A DNA stretch of 64,000 bases, taken from NCBI RefSeq assembly GCF_008033135.1, contig NZ_CP041335.1, positions 310,001 to 374,000 of the forward strand. The letters run 5' to 3'. Position 1 is the stretch's first letter. Every line of letters starts with the position of its first letter. A model generated the notes under the pieces. It saw only the letters and a program-made list of their open reading frames with translations. It had not been told where the DNA came from and did not search any database. Position numbers and translations under genes: made by a program. The stretch is from Chitinolyticbacter meiyuanensis. GTDB lineage: Bacteria; Pseudomonadota; Gammaproteobacteria; Burkholderiales; Chitinibacteraceae. Below, piece by piece: positions 13,170 to 27,355 of the stretch.

Positions 13170-13937
13170 ATGGCGGCACAACAAGACAAGGTGGTTCTGG
13201 GTATCGATATCGGCGGCACTGGCATCAAGGGTGCGCCGGTCAACGTCGCCACCGGCGAGCTGCTCGCCGAGCGAGTGCGGCTCGATACCCCACAGCCGGC
13301 CACGCCGGAGGCCGTCGGCCGCGTGGTCAAACAGCTGGTCGACGAATTTGCCTGGACTGGACCGGTGGGCTGTACCTTCCCGGCCATCGTCCACAACGGC
13401 GTGACGCTGTCGGCCGCCAACGTCGACAAGAGCTGGATCAATGCGCCGGCGCAGGACATCCTGTCCCAGGCCACCGGCCTGCCGCTGAAGCTGGTCAACG
13501 ACGCCGACGCCGCCGGCTTGGCCGAAGCCATTTTCGGTGCTGCCAAGGGCAAGGGCGGCAAGGTGCTGGTGATCACGCTCGGTACCGGCATCGGCAGTGC
13601 GCTGATCGTCGATGGCAAGCTGATCAGCAACACCGAGTTCGGCCACGTGATCTACCCGAAGGACGGCATCGCGGAAAAGTACTGCTCGGCCAAGGTCAAG
13701 GATGACCTCGACATGAAGTACAAGGATTACGCGGTGCGGCTCAACGGCTATCTCGAACACCTGCAACTGCTGCTGTCGCCGGATCTCGTGATCATCGGCG
13801 GCGGTATCTCGAAGAAGCACGACAAGTTCATCCCCGAGCTCAAGGGGCTGCGCTTCCCGGTGGTCCCGGCCGACCTGAAGAACGATGCCGGTATCGTTGG
13901 CGCGGCCTTGGAGGCGGCGGCCACCTTCGGCATCTGA
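13170..13937 (+). CDS. ppgK: Polyphosphate glucokinase (ROK family)
   Basis: The 255-residue protein starts [21 protein letters not shown]. The phosphate-binding DIGGTGIKG motif is followed by [16 protein letters not shown] and an EFGH motif ([13 protein letters not shown]), as in polyphosphate-dependent glucokinases rather than ATP-type ROK kinases. It phosphorylates glucose with polyphosphate as donor. The same window encodes polyphosphate kinase at 31356, which would supply that donor. The ATG is preceded by TAGGA at nine bases. It is a single-gene unit with a terminator after it. Confidence 0.88.
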   Translation: MAAQQDKVVLGIDIGGTGIKGAPVNVATGELLAERVRLDTPQPATPEAVGRVVKQLVDEFAWTGPVGCTFPAIVHNGVTLSAANVDKSWINAPAQDILSQATGLPLKLVNDADAAGLAEAIFGAAKGKGGKVLVITLGTGIGSALIVDGKLISNTEFGHVIYPKDGIAEKYCSAKVKDDLDMKYKDYAVRLNGYLEHLQLLLSPDLVIIGGGISKKHDKFIPELKGLRFPVVPADLKNDAGIVGAALEAAATFGI

Positions 13938-13959
13938 TCTGGCCGAAGTGTGTCGATCG

Positions 13960-13987
13960 AACGGCCCTGCGGGGCCGTTTCGTTTTG
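13960..13987 (+). terminator. Intrinsic terminator after ppgK
   Basis: The stem AACGGCCC / GGGCCGTT with loop TGCG is followed by TTCGTTTTG. It lies between ppgK and mnmG. Confidence 0.75.
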
Positions 13988-14070
13988 CCGGGCCTGCCCA
14001 CCGCTGCGTGGCGCAAGTGCCTGTTTTGCCGTAGAATATTTGCCCTTTTACCCGTCAGGCGTTTTCACCC

Positions 14071-15987
14071 ATGCTCTATCCCACCCGTTACGACGTGATC
14101 GTGGTCGGCGGCGGCCATGCCGGTACCGAGGCGGCGCTCGCGAGCGCGCGCATGGGGCGCAAGACGCTGCTGCTGACGCACAATATCGAAACGCTCGGTC
14201 AGATGAGTTGCAACCCGTCGATCGGCGGCATCGGCAAGGGTCACCTGGTGAAGGAGGTCGACGCGCTGGGCGGCGCCATGGCGCTGGCCACCGACATGGG
14301 CGGCATCCAGTTCAAGACGCTCAACTCCAGCAAGGGCCCGGCCGTGCGCGCCACCCGCGCCCAGGCTGACCGCATTCGCTACAAGGCCGCCATCCGCGGC
14401 ATGCTGGAGAACCAGCCCAACCTCGACCTGTTCCAGCAGGAAGTGGCCGACCTGATCGTCGACGGCGATCGCGTGGTCGGTGCCATCACTGCCATCGGCG
14501 TGCGCTTCGAGGCCAGCGCCGTGGTGCTGACCGCCGGCACCTTCCTTGGCGGCAAGATCCACGTCGGTCTGGAAAACCAGATCGGCGGCCGCGCCGGCGA
14601 TCCGGCGTCGATCTCGTTGTCGGCCCGGCTGCGCGAGCTGCAGCTGCCGGTGGGCCGGCTCAAGACCGGCACGCCGCCGCGCATCGACGGGCGCACCATC
14701 AATTTCGACGTGCTGGAAGTCCAGCCGGGCGATGTGCCCGAGCCGGTATTCTCGGTGCGTGGCAACCGCGCGATGCACCCGCAACAGCTGCCGTGCTGGA
14801 TCGCGCACACCAATACGCGCACCCACGAGATCATCCGTAGCGGCTTTGATCGCAGCCCCATGTTCACCGGCAAGATCGAAGGCGTTGGTCCGCGCTACTG
14901 CCCCAGCATCGAAGACAAGGTGAACCGCTTCGCCGACAAGGACAGCCACCAGATCTTCCTGGAGCCGGAAGGCCTGGACACGCACGAGTTCTATCCGAAC
15001 GGCATCTCGACCAGTCTGCCGTTCGATATCCAGATCGCCGCGGTGCAGTCGATCCACGGCCTGGAAAATGCGCGCATCCTGCGCCCCGGCTATGCGATCG
15101 AGTATGACTATTTCGATCCGCGCGGCCTCAAGGCCAGCTTCGAGAGCAAGGCGATCCAGGGCCTGTATTTCGCTGGCCAGATCAACGGCACCACGGGCTA
15201 CGAGGAAGCGGCGGCCCAGGGCCTGTTCGCCGGCATCAACGCTGCGCTGTTTGCCCGTGAGCAGGATGCGTGGACGCCGCGTCGCGACGAGGCCTACCTC
15301 GGTGTGCTGGTCGACGACCTGATCACCCGTGGCGTGACCGAGCCGTATCGCATGTTCACCAGCCGTGCCGAGTTCCGCCTGCAACTGCGCGAGGACAACG
15401 CCGACCTGCGGCTGACGGAGATCGGACGCCAGCTGGGCGTAGTCGGCGACGCGCAGTGGGATCTGTTCTGCCGCAAGCGCGATGCGGTCGAGGCCGAACT
15501 GGCACGCTTGAAGTCGGCCTGGGTCAACGGCCGCGTGGTGGCCGCGCATGAGGCCGAGCGGGTGTTCGGCAAGCCGCTGGAGCGCGAGTATTCGCTGGCC
15601 GAGTTGCTGCGTCGCCCCGAGGTGAGCTACGACACCCTGCTGACGCTGGCCGCGGCCCAGCCCGGCGAAGGCCAAGCGCCGGTGACCGATCCGCTGGTCG
15701 CCGAGCAGGTCGAGATCCAGGTGAAGTACCACGGCTATATCGAGCGGCAGCAGGCCGAAGTGGCCCGCCGCGAAACGCTGGAGGATGCGCGCCTGCCGGC
15801 CGATTTCGATTACGGCCAGGTGGTCGGTCTTTCCAAGGAAGTGCAGCAGAAGCTCGCCAAGCACCAGCCGGAAACGCTGGGCCAGGCCAGCCGCATTTCC
15901 GGCATCACGCCGGCGGCGATCGCCCTGCTGGTGGTGCACCTGAAGAAGAAACAGCTCGCCGACGGCGGCCGGGACAAGGTGGCCTGA
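14071..15987 (+). CDS. mnmG: tRNA uridine-5-carboxymethylaminomethyl modification enzyme MnmG (GidA)
   Basis: The 638-residue flavoprotein has the FAD-binding GGGHAG motif at residues 13-18 and the MnmG signatures [15 protein letters not shown] and [15 protein letters not shown]. With MnmE it installs the cmnm5 group on wobble uridines of several tRNAs. Length is normal. Its TGA overlaps the rsmG ATG, starting the classical mnmG-rsmG-parA-parB run that lies beside the replication origin in many bacteria. Confidence 0.98.
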   Translation: MLYPTRYDVIVVGGGHAGTEAALASARMGRKTLLLTHNIETLGQMSCNPSIGGIGKGHLVKEVDALGGAMALATDMGGIQFKTLNSSKGPAVRATRAQADRIRYKAAIRGMLENQPNLDLFQQEVADLIVDGDRVVGAITAIGVRFEASAVVLTAGTFLGGKIHVGLENQIGGRAGDPASISLSARLRELQLPVGRLKTGTPPRIDGRTINFDVLEVQPGDVPEPVFSVRGNRAMHPQQLPCWIAHTNTRTHEIIRSGFDRSPMFTGKIEGVGPRYCPSIEDKVNRFADKDSHQIFLEPEGLDTHEFYPNGISTSLPFDIQIAAVQSIHGLENARILRPGYAIEYDYFDPRGLKASFESKAIQGLYFAGQINGTTGYEEAAAQGLFAGINAALFAREQDAWTPRRDEAYLGVLVDDLITRGVTEPYRMFTSRAEFRLQLREDNADLRLTEIGRQLGVVGDAQWDLFCRKRDAVEAELARLKSAWVNGRVVAAHEAERVFGKPLEREYSLAELLRRPEVSYDTLLTLAAAQPGEGQAPVTDPLVAEQVEIQVKYHGYIERQQAEVARRETLEDARLPADFDYGQVVGLSKEVQQKLAKHQPETLGQASRISGITPAAIALLVVHLKKKQLADGGRDKVA

Positions 15988-16643
15988 TGACGGTGGCGAA
16001 CGTGGAGGCGCTGGCGCCCCTGCTGACGCAAGGACTGGCTGCGCTGAAGCTGCCGCTGTCCGCCGCGCAGCAGCAGTCGCTGCTCGATTACGTGGCGTTG
16101 CTCGCCAAGTGGAACAAGACCTACAGCCTGACCGCGATCCGCGAGCCCGAGCGCATGGTGCCGCAGCACCTGCTTGATTCGCTGGCGCCACTGCCGGCGT
16201 TCGAGCAACTGGGTGGTACGCGCATCCTTGACGTTGGCTCGGGCTTCGGTACGCCGGGCATCCCGCTGGCGATCGCCCGCCCGGATTGGCAGTTCACGCT
16301 GCTCGACGCCAACCAGAAGAAGACCACCTTCCTGCGTCAAGCCGTCATGGATCTGAAGCTCGCCAATGTCAGTGTGGTGAACGGCCGGGTCGAGGCCGTC
16401 ACGCAGGAAGGCGGGTTCGACATCATCACCGCGCGTGCCTTCGCCGAGCTTGCCGATTTCATCAGCTGGACCCGCCACCTGCTGGCGCCAGCGGGTAGCT
16501 GGCTGGCGCTCAAGGGAGTCTGGCCGCACGACGAGATCGCCAAACTGCCGGTGGACATCACGGTGAACAGCGTCGATCATCTGGCCGTGCCCGGCGTCGA
16601 GGCCGAGCGGCACGTGGTCCATCTGACAGTGAAGCGCACATGA
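15987..16643 (+). CDS. rsmG: 16S rRNA (guanine527-N7)-methyltransferase RsmG
   Basis: The 218-residue methyltransferase has the SAM-binding motif [11 protein letters not shown] at residues 81-91 and the N-terminal helix segment [17 protein letters not shown] typical of RsmG/GidB. It methylates G527 of 16S rRNA. It is coupled to mnmG by a TGATG overlap and to parA by an ATGA overlap, so all are read from one message. Confidence 0.97.
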   Translation: MTVANVEALAPLLTQGLAALKLPLSAAQQQSLLDYVALLAKWNKTYSLTAIREPERMVPQHLLDSLAPLPAFEQLGGTRILDVGSGFGTPGIPLAIARPDWQFTLLDANQKKTTFLRQAVMDLKLANVSVVNGRVEAVTQEGGFDIITARAFAELADFISWTRHLLAPAGSWLALKGVWPHDEIAKLPVDITVNSVDHLAVPGVEAERHVVHLTVKRT

Positions 16644-17425
16644 AGATACTGGCGATCGCCAACCAGAAAGGCGGCGTAGGCAAGACGACGACGGCGGTGA
16701 ACCTGGCGGCGAGCCTGGCGCACCTGGGCCGGCGGGTGCTGCTGGTCGACCTCGATCCGCAGGCCAATGCCACCATGGGTAGCGGCATCGACAAGGCCAA
16801 GCTCACGCACACCGTCTACACACTGCTGATTGGTGATTCCACGCTGGCCGATACGCTGCAGCAGTCCGAATCGGGTGGCTATGACATCCTGCCGGCCAAC
16901 CGCGAGCTGGCCGGCGCCGAAGTGGAGCTGGTCGAGGCCGAGGCGCGCGAATCGCGGCTGAAGGATGTGCTTGCCAGCGTGGCTGGCCAATACGATTTCG
17001 TGGTGCTCGATTGCCCGCCGGCGCTCAACCTGCTGACGCTCAACGGCCTTGTCGCCGCCGATTCGGTGATGATCCCGATGCAGTGCGAGTACTACGCGCT
17101 CGAAGGTTTGTCCGACCTAGTGAACACGCTGCGCCGGGTGAAGCAGAGCCTCAACCGCAAGATCGAGATCGAAGGCCTGCTGCGCACCATGTTCGATCCG
17201 CGCAGCACGCTGGCACAACAGGTCAGCGACCAGCTGGTCAAGCACTTCACCTCCAAGCTCTATCACACGGTGATCCCGCGCAACGTGCGGCTGGCCGAGG
17301 CGCCGTCCTATGGCCGGCCCATCCTCGCCTACGACAAGTCGTCCAAGGGCGCGCAGGCCTACCTGCAACTCGCCGAGGAGTTGCTGGCGCGGCATAATCC
17401 CGCCGAAGCTGCCCAGCCTATGTAA
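16640..17425 (+). CDS. parA: Chromosome-partitioning ATPase ParA (Soj)
   Basis: The 261-residue protein begins [19 protein letters not shown] with the deviant Walker A box KGGVGKTT at residues 10-17, followed by [13 protein letters not shown] and VVLDCPPAL. No N-terminal DNA-binding extension is present, as expected for a chromosomal rather than plasmid ParA. With ParB bound at parS it moves the origin region during segregation. It overlaps rsmG by four bases. Confidence 0.97.
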   Translation: MKILAIANQKGGVGKTTTAVNLAASLAHLGRRVLLVDLDPQANATMGSGIDKAKLTHTVYTLLIGDSTLADTLQQSESGGYDILPANRELAGAEVELVEAEARESRLKDVLASVAGQYDFVVLDCPPALNLLTLNGLVAADSVMIPMQCEYYALEGLSDLVNTLRRVKQSLNRKIEIEGLLRTMFDPRSTLAQQVSDQLVKHFTSKLYHTVIPRNVRLAEAPSYGRPILAYDKSSKGAQAYLQLAEELLARHNPAEAAQPM

Positions 17426-17487
17426 GCCGGTGCCCTACCGGCACGCCGGGCGCGCGATTTCCTATCCCGAACGGGACTGTCCTACTC

Positions 17488-18336
17488 ATGATCAAGAAAT
17501 TCAAAGGCCTTGGCCGTGGACTCGATGCGCTGATGGGCGATGCCCAGGCGGGCGAGACGCTGCAGCAATTGCCGATCGATGCCCTACAACCGGGCCGTTT
17601 CCAGCCGCGCCAGCATATCGATCACGATGCGCTCACCGAGCTCGCCGAATCGATCAAGGCGCAGGGCCTGATGCAGCCGGTGCTGGTGCGTGCCATCGAC
17701 GATGGCTTGGAAACCCGCTACGAGATCATCGCTGGCGAGCGCCGCTGGCGCGCCTGCAAGCTGGTTGGCCTGACCGAGATCGCTGCGCTGGTGCGCGAAG
17801 TGCCGGACGAGGCCGTCGCCGCCATGGCGCTGATCGAGAACATCCAGCGCGAGGATCTCAACCCGTTGGAGGAGGCGCACGGCCTGGCGCGACTGATCGA
17901 TGAATTCGGCATGACGCACGAGGCAGTCGCGCATGCCGTTGGCAAGTCGCGTACCACTGTCACCAACCTGCTGCGCTTGCTGAACCTGGCTGAGCCAGTG
18001 CGCGAGATGTTGCTTGCTGGCCAGCTCGACATGGGGCACGCCCGGGCGCTGCTGGCGCTTGAGACGCTGGCGCAGCTCGATGCTGCCAAGACCGTGGCAC
18101 TGAAGGGATTGTCGGTGCGCGAGACCGAGGCGCTGGTGAAGCAGCTACAGGCCGAGCCAGCCGCTGCGCAAGCCACCGAGCGGGTCGACCCGGATGTGGC
18201 GCGGCTGGAAGAAGAGGTATCGCAGCGCTGGGGAGCGCGGGTGCAGATCCGTCAGGGGCGCAAGGGCGCCGGTCGCGTGACGATCGATTACGCCAGTCTG
18301 GACGAGCTTGATCGGCTGCTAAATCGACTGCAGTAA
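17488..18336 (+). CDS. parB: Chromosome-partitioning protein ParB (Spo0J)
   Basis: The 282-residue protein starts MIKKFKGLGRGLDALMGD, typical of chromosomal ParB. The CTP-binding GERRWRA motif is at residues 83-89, followed by ENIQREDLNPLEEA and a helix-turn-helix (THEAVAHAVGKSRTTVTNLL). It ends in a dimerisation domain. It loads onto parS and slides as a CTP clamp. It follows parA after 62 bases. No perfect parS 16-mer was noticed in the window. Confidence 0.97.
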   Translation: MIKKFKGLGRGLDALMGDAQAGETLQQLPIDALQPGRFQPRQHIDHDALTELAESIKAQGLMQPVLVRAIDDGLETRYEIIAGERRWRACKLVGLTEIAALVREVPDEAVAAMALIENIQREDLNPLEEAHGLARLIDEFGMTHEAVAHAVGKSRTTVTNLLRLLNLAEPVREMLLAGQLDMGHARALLALETLAQLDAAKTVALKGLSVRETEALVKQLQAEPAAAQATERVDPDVARLEEEVSQRWGARVQIRQGRKGAGRVTIDYASLDELDRLLNRLQ

Positions 18337-18431
18337 AGATGTGGGGTATGCACCGGAATGGTGCGAAATGCTGACGCCGTTGTTCAGCTATGGCATTGAT
18401 ATGCCGATATAGTTTCGCGCTATCGGTAAAA

Positions 18432-20031
<1,600 letters not shown>

Positions 20032-20074
20032 TCGTCGGTTTAAGAGCAAACCCTTAAACCTGGAGGACTAGTTC

Positions 20075-20545
20075 GTGGAATTCAATGCATCCCTCATCGG
20101 GCAGGCGATTACGTTCGCCATCCTGGTGTGGTTCACCATGAAGTTTGTCTGGCCTCCGCTGACCCGGATGATGGATGAGCGCGCCGCGCGCATCGCCGAC
20201 GGCTTGGCAGCGGCAGACCGCGCCAAGCAGGACCTCGCCAATGCCGAAAAGGCATCGGCCGACCGTCTGCGCGAAGCCAAGCAACAGGCCGCCGAACTCA
20301 TCGCCCAAGCCGAGAAGCGTGCTGCCCAGATCGTCGAGGAAGCCAAGGTCCAGGCCAAGGTGGAAGGCGACCGTCTGGTCAAGGGCGCGCAGTCCGAGAT
20401 CGAGCAACAGGTTCAAAGCGCCCGCGAAACGCTGCGTCAGCAAGTGGCTGACCTCGCTGTCGCCGGTGCCGAGAAGATCCTGAAGCAAGAGATCGACGCG
20501 GCTCGTCACGCCACTCTGTTGGCATCCATCAAAGCGGAACTGTAA
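20075..20545 (+). CDS. atpF: F1Fo ATP synthase subunit b
   Basis: The 156-residue stator protein uses a GTG start after TGGAGGAC. One N-terminal membrane helix ([18 protein letters not shown]) is followed by a long Ala/Glu/Lys/Gln-rich helix of roughly 120 residues that forms the peripheral stalk. Size matches the family. It is followed after seven bases by atpH. Confidence 0.96.
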   Translation: MEFNASLIGQAITFAILVWFTMKFVWPPLTRMMDERAARIADGLAAADRAKQDLANAEKASADRLREAKQQAAELIAQAEKRAAQIVEEAKVQAKVEGDRLVKGAQSEIEQQVQSARETLRQQVADLAVAGAEKILKQEIDAARHATLLASIKAEL

Positions 20546-20552
20546 GACAGTC

Positions 20553-21089
20553 ATGGCAGAACTCATCACCGTCGCAAGACCCTATGCCGAGGCCGTCTTT
20601 CGTCTGGCGAAGCAGGAAGGCAAGCTCGGGCCGTGGTCCGAAGCCCTTGCCAACCTGGCCGTGATTGCGGGTGACCAGACCGCACAGGACGTGGTGGCCA
20701 ATCCCAAGTATTCGGCTCAACAGGTAGAAGCGCTGCTCGTCAGCCTGCTCGGCGGCAACGTCGACGCTGAAGTGAAGAACTTCCTCGCCGTGGTGCTGGA
20801 AAACCGCCGTTTCACCGCGCTGCCGGAAATCGCCAACGAGTTCGAGTCGCTGAAGGCGTCCGAAGAAGGCGAAGTGAAGGCTGAGATCACGTCGGCATTC
20901 CCGCTGAGCGAGGCGCAGGTGGCCGAACTCACGGCGACCCTGTCCGCCGACCTCAAGCGCCGTGTGGAAGCCGAAGTCACGGTTGCGCCCGAGCTGATCG
21001 GTGGCGTGACGGTGAAAGTCGGTGACCTGGTGATCGACGCTTCCGTACGCGGCAAGTTGACAGCGCTGGCGACAAGCCTGAAGAGCTAG
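20553..21089 (+). CDS. atpH: F1Fo ATP synthase subunit delta
   Basis: The 178-residue protein begins [20 protein letters not shown], the classic delta/OSCP N-terminus, and ends in [20 protein letters not shown]. It joins the b-dimer stalk to the top of F1. It lies between atpF and atpA, as in the canonical operon. Confidence 0.96.
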   Translation: MAELITVARPYAEAVFRLAKQEGKLGPWSEALANLAVIAGDQTAQDVVANPKYSAQQVEALLVSLLGGNVDAEVKNFLAVVLENRRFTALPEIANEFESLKASEEGEVKAEITSAFPLSEAQVAELTATLSADLKRRVEAEVTVAPELIGGVTVKVGDLVIDASVRGKLTALATSLKS

Positions 21090-21099
21090 GAGATTTTTT

Positions 21100-22641
21100 A
21101 TGCAACTCAATCCGTCTGAAATCAGTGAACTGATTAAGGCTCGGATCCAGAATCTGTCGGCAAGCGCTGAAACCCGTACCATTGGTACGGTTGTTTCGGT
21201 GACCGACGGCATCGTTCGCGTCCACGGCTTGTCCGACGTGATGCAGGGCGAAATGCTGGAATTCCCGGGCAACACCTTTGGCCTCGCGCTGAACCTTGAG
21301 CGCGATTCTGTTGGCGCCGTGGTGATGGGTGATTACACCCACATCAAGGAAGGCGACGAAGTCAAATGCACTGGCCGCATCCTGGAAGTGCCGGTTGGCC
21401 GCGAACTGGTCGGCCGCGTGGTGAACTCGCTGGGCCAGCCGATCGATGGCAAGGGTCCGCTGGGCACCACCCTGAGCAGCCCGATTGAAAAGATCGCCCC
21501 AGGTGTGATCGCGCGTCAATCGGTTGACCAGCCGTTGCAGATCGGCCTCAAGGCCATCGACACCATGGTGCCGATCGGTCGTGGCCAGCGTGAGCTGATC
21601 ATTGGCGACCGCCAGACCGGCAAGACCGCCGTGGCTCTGGATGCGATCATCAACCAGAAGGGCACTGGCGTCGTGTGTATCTACGTCGCCATTGGCCAGA
21701 AGGCGTCGTCGATCGCCAACGTGGTGCGCAAGCTGGAAGAGCACGGCGCCATGGGTCACACCATCGTCGTCGCTGCCGCTGCTTCGGAATCGGCCGCGCT
21801 GCAATACATCGCCGCCTACTCCGGCTGCACGATGGGCGAATACTTCCGCGACCGCGGTGAAGACGCGCTGATCGTGTATGACGATCTGTCCAAGCAAGCT
21901 GTGGCCTATCGCCAGATCTCGCTGCTGCTGCGCCGTCCGCCGGGTCGTGAAGCCTACCCGGGCGATGTGTTCTATCTGCACAGCCGTCTGCTGGAACGTG
22001 CCGCACGGATCAACGCCGACGAAGTCGAGAAGCTCACCAATGGTGAAGTGAAGGGCAAGACCGGTTCGCTGACCGCGCTGCCCATCATCGAAACGCAAGC
22101 CGGTGACGTGTCCGCCTTCGTTCCGACCAACGTGATCTCGATTACCGACGGCCAGATCTTCCTGGAAACCGATCTGTTCAACGCGGGTATCCGTCCTGCG
22201 ATGAACGCCGGTATCTCCGTGTCGCGCGTCGGTGGCGCTGCCCAGACCAAGGTCATCAAGAAGCTTGGCGGCGGTGTGCGTCTGGCACTGGCCCAGTACC
22301 GTGAACTGGCTGCGTTCGCGCAGTTCGCTTCCGATCTGGACGAAGCCACCCGCAAGCAGCTCGAGCGCGGCAAGCTGGTGACCGAACTGATGAAGCAGGC
22401 GCAGTACAGCCCGCTCAAGGTGTCGGAACTGGCCGTGACGCTGCTGCTGATCAACAAGGGCTCGTACGACGACGTCAAGGTTGAGAAGGCGCTGGCATTC
22501 GAAGCGGCTTTCCTCGCCCACCTCAAGTCCAACCACGCCGACGTATTGGCGCGCGTGGACCAGAGTGGCCAGCTGTCGGGCGACGACGAAGCAGTCATCG
22601 TGAAGGCGGTGGAGAGCTTCAAGTCGGCCAACGCTTACTGA
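21100..22641 (+). CDS. atpA: F1Fo ATP synthase subunit alpha
   Basis: The 513-residue protein has the Walker A box GDRQTGKT at residues 169-176 and the alpha signature [17 protein letters not shown]. It forms the F1 hexamer with beta and binds nucleotide at non-catalytic sites. The start follows AGGAG by nine bases. Length equals that of the enterobacterial protein. Confidence 0.98.
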   Translation: MQLNPSEISELIKARIQNLSASAETRTIGTVVSVTDGIVRVHGLSDVMQGEMLEFPGNTFGLALNLERDSVGAVVMGDYTHIKEGDEVKCTGRILEVPVGRELVGRVVNSLGQPIDGKGPLGTTLSSPIEKIAPGVIARQSVDQPLQIGLKAIDTMVPIGRGQRELIIGDRQTGKTAVALDAIINQKGTGVVCIYVAIGQKASSIANVVRKLEEHGAMGHTIVVAAAASESAALQYIAAYSGCTMGEYFRDRGEDALIVYDDLSKQAVAYRQISLLLRRPPGREAYPGDVFYLHSRLLERAARINADEVEKLTNGEVKGKTGSLTALPIIETQAGDVSAFVPTNVISITDGQIFLETDLFNAGIRPAMNAGISVSRVGGAAQTKVIKKLGGGVRLALAQYRELAAFAQFASDLDEATRKQLERGKLVTELMKQAQYSPLKVSELAVTLLLINKGSYDDVKVEKALAFEAAFLAHLKSNHADVLARVDQSGQLSGDDEAVIVKAVESFKSANAY

Positions 22642-22672
22642 TTCGAAACCCAAATAGAAAAGGAATCGAATC

Positions 22673-23542
22673 ATGGCTGGCGGCAAGGAAATTCGCACCA
22701 AGATCAAAAGCGTAAAGAACACGCAGAAGATCACCCGCGCCATGGAAATGGTGGCCACGTCCAAGATGCGTAAGGCCCAGGACCGCATGAGGTCGGCTCG
22801 TCCCTACGGTGAAAAAATCCGTAATGTGGCGGCCCACCTCGCGGTGGCCCTGGTGGACTATGCCCACCCCTTCCTGCAAAAGCGCGAAACCGTGAAACGG
22901 GTCGGCATCATCACGGTCACGTCGGACAAGGGCTTGTGCGGTGGCTTGAACACCAACGCCCTGCGTCTGGCGCTGAACCTGATGAAGCAATGGCATCAGG
23001 CTGGTCGCGAAGTCGCGGTCACCGCCATCGGCAACAAGGGTTTTGGCTTCATGAGCCGTAACGGGGCCAAGGTCATTTCGTCGACCGTCGGCCTTGGTGA
23101 TGCACCGCATCTTGACCAACTGGTCGGTCCGATCAAGGTCATGGTCGATGCGTACATCGCAGGTGAAGTGGACGAAGTGCACCTCGTGTACACCAAGTTC
23201 ATCAACACCATGAAGCAAGAGCCTGTGGTCGAGCAGTTGCTCCCGCTCGCTGGCGAGGCCTTTGGCCAGCCCGAGCACAGCTACAACTGGGAGTACCTGT
23301 ACGAGCCGGATCCCAAGACGGTGATCGACGAGCTGATGACCCGCTACCTCGAAGCCCTGGTCTATCAGGCTGTGGCTGAAAACATGGCGTCCGAGAATGC
23401 GGCGCGGATGGTAGCGATGAAGGCAGCGACCGACAACGCTGACAAGGTGATCGGCAATCTGCAACTGCTGTATAACAAGACGCGTCAAGCGGCGATTACG
23501 AAAGAACTTTCGGAAATTTGCGCCGGCGCTGCAGCGGTTTAA
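22673..23542 (+). CDS. atpG: F1Fo ATP synthase subunit gamma
   Basis: The 289-residue rotor protein starts [20 protein letters not shown] and ends in the conserved helix [20 protein letters not shown]; both ends form the central shaft. The [14 protein letters not shown] motif is also present. It lies between atpA and atpD as usual. Confidence 0.97.
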   Translation: MAGGKEIRTKIKSVKNTQKITRAMEMVATSKMRKAQDRMRSARPYGEKIRNVAAHLAVALVDYAHPFLQKRETVKRVGIITVTSDKGLCGGLNTNALRLALNLMKQWHQAGREVAVTAIGNKGFGFMSRNGAKVISSTVGLGDAPHLDQLVGPIKVMVDAYIAGEVDEVHLVYTKFINTMKQEPVVEQLLPLAGEAFGQPEHSYNWEYLYEPDPKTVIDELMTRYLEALVYQAVAENMASENAARMVAMKAATDNADKVIGNLQLLYNKTRQAAITKELSEICAGAAAV

Positions 23543-24961
<1,419 letters not shown>

Positions 24962-24972
24962 GGGGATAGGCG

Positions 24973-25401
24973 ATGGCCATGACCATGCATGTGGACGTGG
25001 TAAGCGCTGAGGAACTGATCTGGTCCGGTACCGCCGAGTTCGTCTCGGCCCCGGCCGAAAAGGGCGAGATCGGTATCCTGCCGCGCCATGCGCCGCTGCT
25101 GTCCCGGATTCGTCCGGGCGCGCTGCGCATCAAGCCGGCCAACAGCAACGATCCGGACGTCGTGCTTTACGTCTCCGGTGGTTTGCTTGAGGTGCAACCG
25201 CACGTAGTGACCGTATTGGCCGATACTGCCATCCGCGGTGCCGACCTCGACGAAGCCAAGGCCCGCGAAGCCAAGGCCCGCGCCGAGGAAGCATTGAAGG
25301 GCAAGAACGGTGCGATGAACTTTGCAGTGGCGCAAGCCGAGCTGCTCGAAGCTGCGGCGAAGATCGCCGTGCTCGAGAAGCTGAAGAAGCGTGGTCACTG
25401 A
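24973..25401 (+). CDS. atpC: F1Fo ATP synthase subunit epsilon
   Basis: The 142-residue protein begins [19 protein letters not shown]; the second or third methionine could also be the start. The [13 protein letters not shown] motif identifies the N-terminal beta sandwich, and the Ala/Lys/Glu-rich C-terminus forms the two-helix arm that can inhibit ATPase activity. It is the last gene of the operon and is followed by a strong terminator. Confidence 0.96.
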   Translation: MAMTMHVDVVSAEELIWSGTAEFVSAPAEKGEIGILPRHAPLLSRIRPGALRIKPANSNDPDVVLYVSGGLLEVQPHVVTVLADTAIRGADLDEAKAREAKARAEEALKGKNGAMNFAVAQAELLEAAAKIAVLEKLKKRGH

Positions 25402-25420
25402 TCTTCCCCGGAAGAGTGAA

Positions 25421-25447
25421 AAGGCAGCCGTAAGGCTGCCTTTTTTC
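25421..25447 (+). terminator. Intrinsic terminator of the atp operon
   Basis: The stem AGGCAGCC / GGCTGCCT with loop GTAA is followed directly by TTTTTTC, 20 bases after the atpC stop. Confidence 0.92.
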
Positions 25448-25567
25448 TTGCCTGTCATTCGGCTGCCGTCCTGCATCGGCTGACGGCAGCCGCTAAGGGA
25501 GTTGTCGTAGTCGGCAAGCAATGGGGATGGGATAGAATCGGCGCAATCCCCAAACCACGAGCTCCAT

Positions 25568-26938
25568 ATGTCTGCTGTCAACGTCGTCGTTCTCGCTGCC
25601 GGTCAAGGCAAGCGCATGTATTCCAAGCTGCCCAAGGTGCTGCACCGCCTCGCCGGCAAGCCGTTGCTGGGCCATGTGCTCGATACCGCCCGCCAGCTCG
25701 ATCCCTCGCGATTGATCGTGGTGTTCGGTCATGGCGGCGACCAGGTACAGGCCGCCTTTGTCGGCCAGGACGACTTGGGCTGGGCGCATCAGGCGCAGCA
25801 GCTGGGCACCGGCCACGCACTGCAGCAGGCCGTGCCGCAGCTCGATGGCGACGTGACGCTGATGCTGTACGGCGACGTGCCGCTGACCCGTCTTTCCACG
25901 CTCCGCGCACTGCTCGACGCCAGCCACGGCGGCGCGCTCGGCATCCTCACCGATGTACTCGAGGATGCCAGCGGTTATGGCCGCATCGTGCGTGACGCGG
26001 CCGGCAATGTGCAGCGCATCGTCGAGCAGAAGGATTGCACCCAGGATGAAGCCGCGATCCGCGAGATGAACACCGGCATCCTGGCGCTGCCCACCGCGCG
26101 GCTCGCCGGCTGGCTGGCCGAGCTGAAGAACGACAACGCCCAGGGCGAGTACTACGCCACCGACCTGATCGCACTCGCCGCGCGCGACGGCGTACGCATC
26201 GCCACCGTGCACCCGGACCACCACTGGGAGGCTGAGGGCATCAACAACAAGCTGCAACTCGCCGCGCTCGAGCGCATCCATCAGGGCGAAGTGGCCAGTG
26301 CATTGTTGACCGCAGGCGTCGGTCTGGCCGATCCGGCGCGCATCGACGTACGTGGCACGCTCAAGCACGGCCAGGATTGCCTGATCGACGTGAACTGCGT
26401 GTTCGAAGGCGAGGTGGTGCTGGGCAACGATGTGCAGATCGGCGCCAACTGCGTGCTGAAGAATGTGAAGGTCGCCGACGGCGTGGTGATCCACCCGTTC
26501 TGCCACCTGGAAGACGCGGAGATCGGCCCGAACGGCGTGATCGGCCCGTATGCGCGGCTGCGGCCTGGCGCCGAGCTGGCCGCCGACGTGCATGTCGGCA
26601 ATTTCGTCGAAGTGAAGAAGTCGACCATCGGCACCGGCTCCAAGGTCAACCACCTCAGCTATATCGGCGACACCAGCATGGGCGCTGGCGTCAACGTCGG
26701 CGCGGGCACCATCACTGCCAACTACGACGGCGTGAACAAGTTTCGCACCGTGATCGAGGATGGCGTGCGCATCGGCTCCAACAATGTGCTGGTCGCGCCG
26801 GTGACCATCGGCACCGACGCGACCACCGCCGCAGGCTCGGTCATCAGCAAGGACGCGCCCGCCGGCAAGCTCACCGTCGCCCGCGCACGGCAGGTGACGC
26901 TCGACGGCTGGCAACGTCCGGTGAAGATCGCGAAATAA
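25568..26938 (+). CDS. glmU: Bifunctional UDP-N-acetylglucosamine pyrophosphorylase / glucosamine-1-phosphate acetyltransferase
   Basis: The 456-residue protein has an N-terminal nucleotidyltransferase domain with the motif [18 protein letters not shown] and LYGDVPL. A C-terminal left-handed beta helix follows, with hexapeptide repeats and [13 protein letters not shown]. It acetylates GlcN-1-phosphate and then makes UDP-GlcNAc for peptidoglycan and LPS. It follows the atp operon as in many proteobacteria but is separated by a terminator and 120 bases, so it is transcribed on its own or with the next membrane gene. Confidence 0.97.
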   Translation: MSAVNVVVLAAGQGKRMYSKLPKVLHRLAGKPLLGHVLDTARQLDPSRLIVVFGHGGDQVQAAFVGQDDLGWAHQAQQLGTGHALQQAVPQLDGDVTLMLYGDVPLTRLSTLRALLDASHGGALGILTDVLEDASGYGRIVRDAAGNVQRIVEQKDCTQDEAAIREMNTGILALPTARLAGWLAELKNDNAQGEYYATDLIALAARDGVRIATVHPDHHWEAEGINNKLQLAALERIHQGEVASALLTAGVGLADPARIDVRGTLKHGQDCLIDVNCVFEGEVVLGNDVQIGANCVLKNVKVADGVVIHPFCHLEDAEIGPNGVIGPYARLRPGAELAADVHVGNFVEVKKSTIGTGSKVNHLSYIGDTSMGAGVNVGAGTITANYDGVNKFRTVIEDGVRIGSNNVLVAPVTIGTDATTAAGSVISKDAPAGKLTVARARQVTLDGWQRPVKIAK

Positions 26939-26953
26939 GGCGGCAGGTGCGCC

Positions 26954-27322
26954 ATGAGTTGGCTGCTCTACCTGGCTGCGCTGCTCGCCATCCTGCTCGG
27001 GCTGGCGCATAGCGTGCTGGGCGAGCGCTATATCCTGATCCGGCTGTTCCGGCGGCAGGATCTGCCCAAGCTGTTCGGCAGCCAGGATTTCACTGTGCGG
27101 ACTTTGCGCTTTGCCTGGCACCTCACCACGCTGGCGTGGTGGGGATTCGCCGGGCTGCTGTGGCTGCTGGCGCAACCGGGCTGGCAGCCATCGCAATTGC
27201 TGCTGCTGATGGCCACCACCTTCGCTGCCAGCGCCGTGCTGACGCTGCTGATGTCGCGTGGCCGGCATCTGGCGTGGCCGGTGATGGCGGCGATCGCGCT
27301 GCTGGTGTTCTACTACGTCTGA
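26954..27322 (+). CDS. Small membrane protein, unknown function
   Basis: The 122-residue protein has four predicted membrane helices: MSWLLYLAALLAILLGLAHS, a helix around TLAWWGFAGLLWLLA, LLLLMATTFAASAVLTLL, and MAAIALLVFYYV at the end. A charged loop (RLFRRQDLPKLFGS) follows the first helix. I do not recognise a named family. It starts 15 bases after glmU and runs in the same direction as the nucleotidase gene after it, so it may be cotranscribed with glmU. Confidence 0.75.
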   Translation: MSWLLYLAALLAILLGLAHSVLGERYILIRLFRRQDLPKLFGSQDFTVRTLRFAWHLTTLAWWGFAGLLWLLAQPGWQPSQLLLLMATTFAASAVLTLLMSRGRHLAWPVMAAIALLVFYYV

Positions 27323-27355
27323 ATCGTTGCGTCCCACCCGCTCAGGAGCACTCCG

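Noticed and set aside
14065..16191. A 708-residue minus-strand ORF opposite mnmG
   Set aside because: It is a high-G+C shadow of mnmG and rsmG in the opposite strand and has no family features.
20977..22788. A 603-residue minus-strand ORF opposite atpA
   Set aside because: It is a shadow of atpA; the plus-strand protein is certain.
25502..25538. TTGTCG and TAGAAT before glmU as a promoter
   Set aside because: The spacing of 25 bases is too long for a sigma70 promoter.
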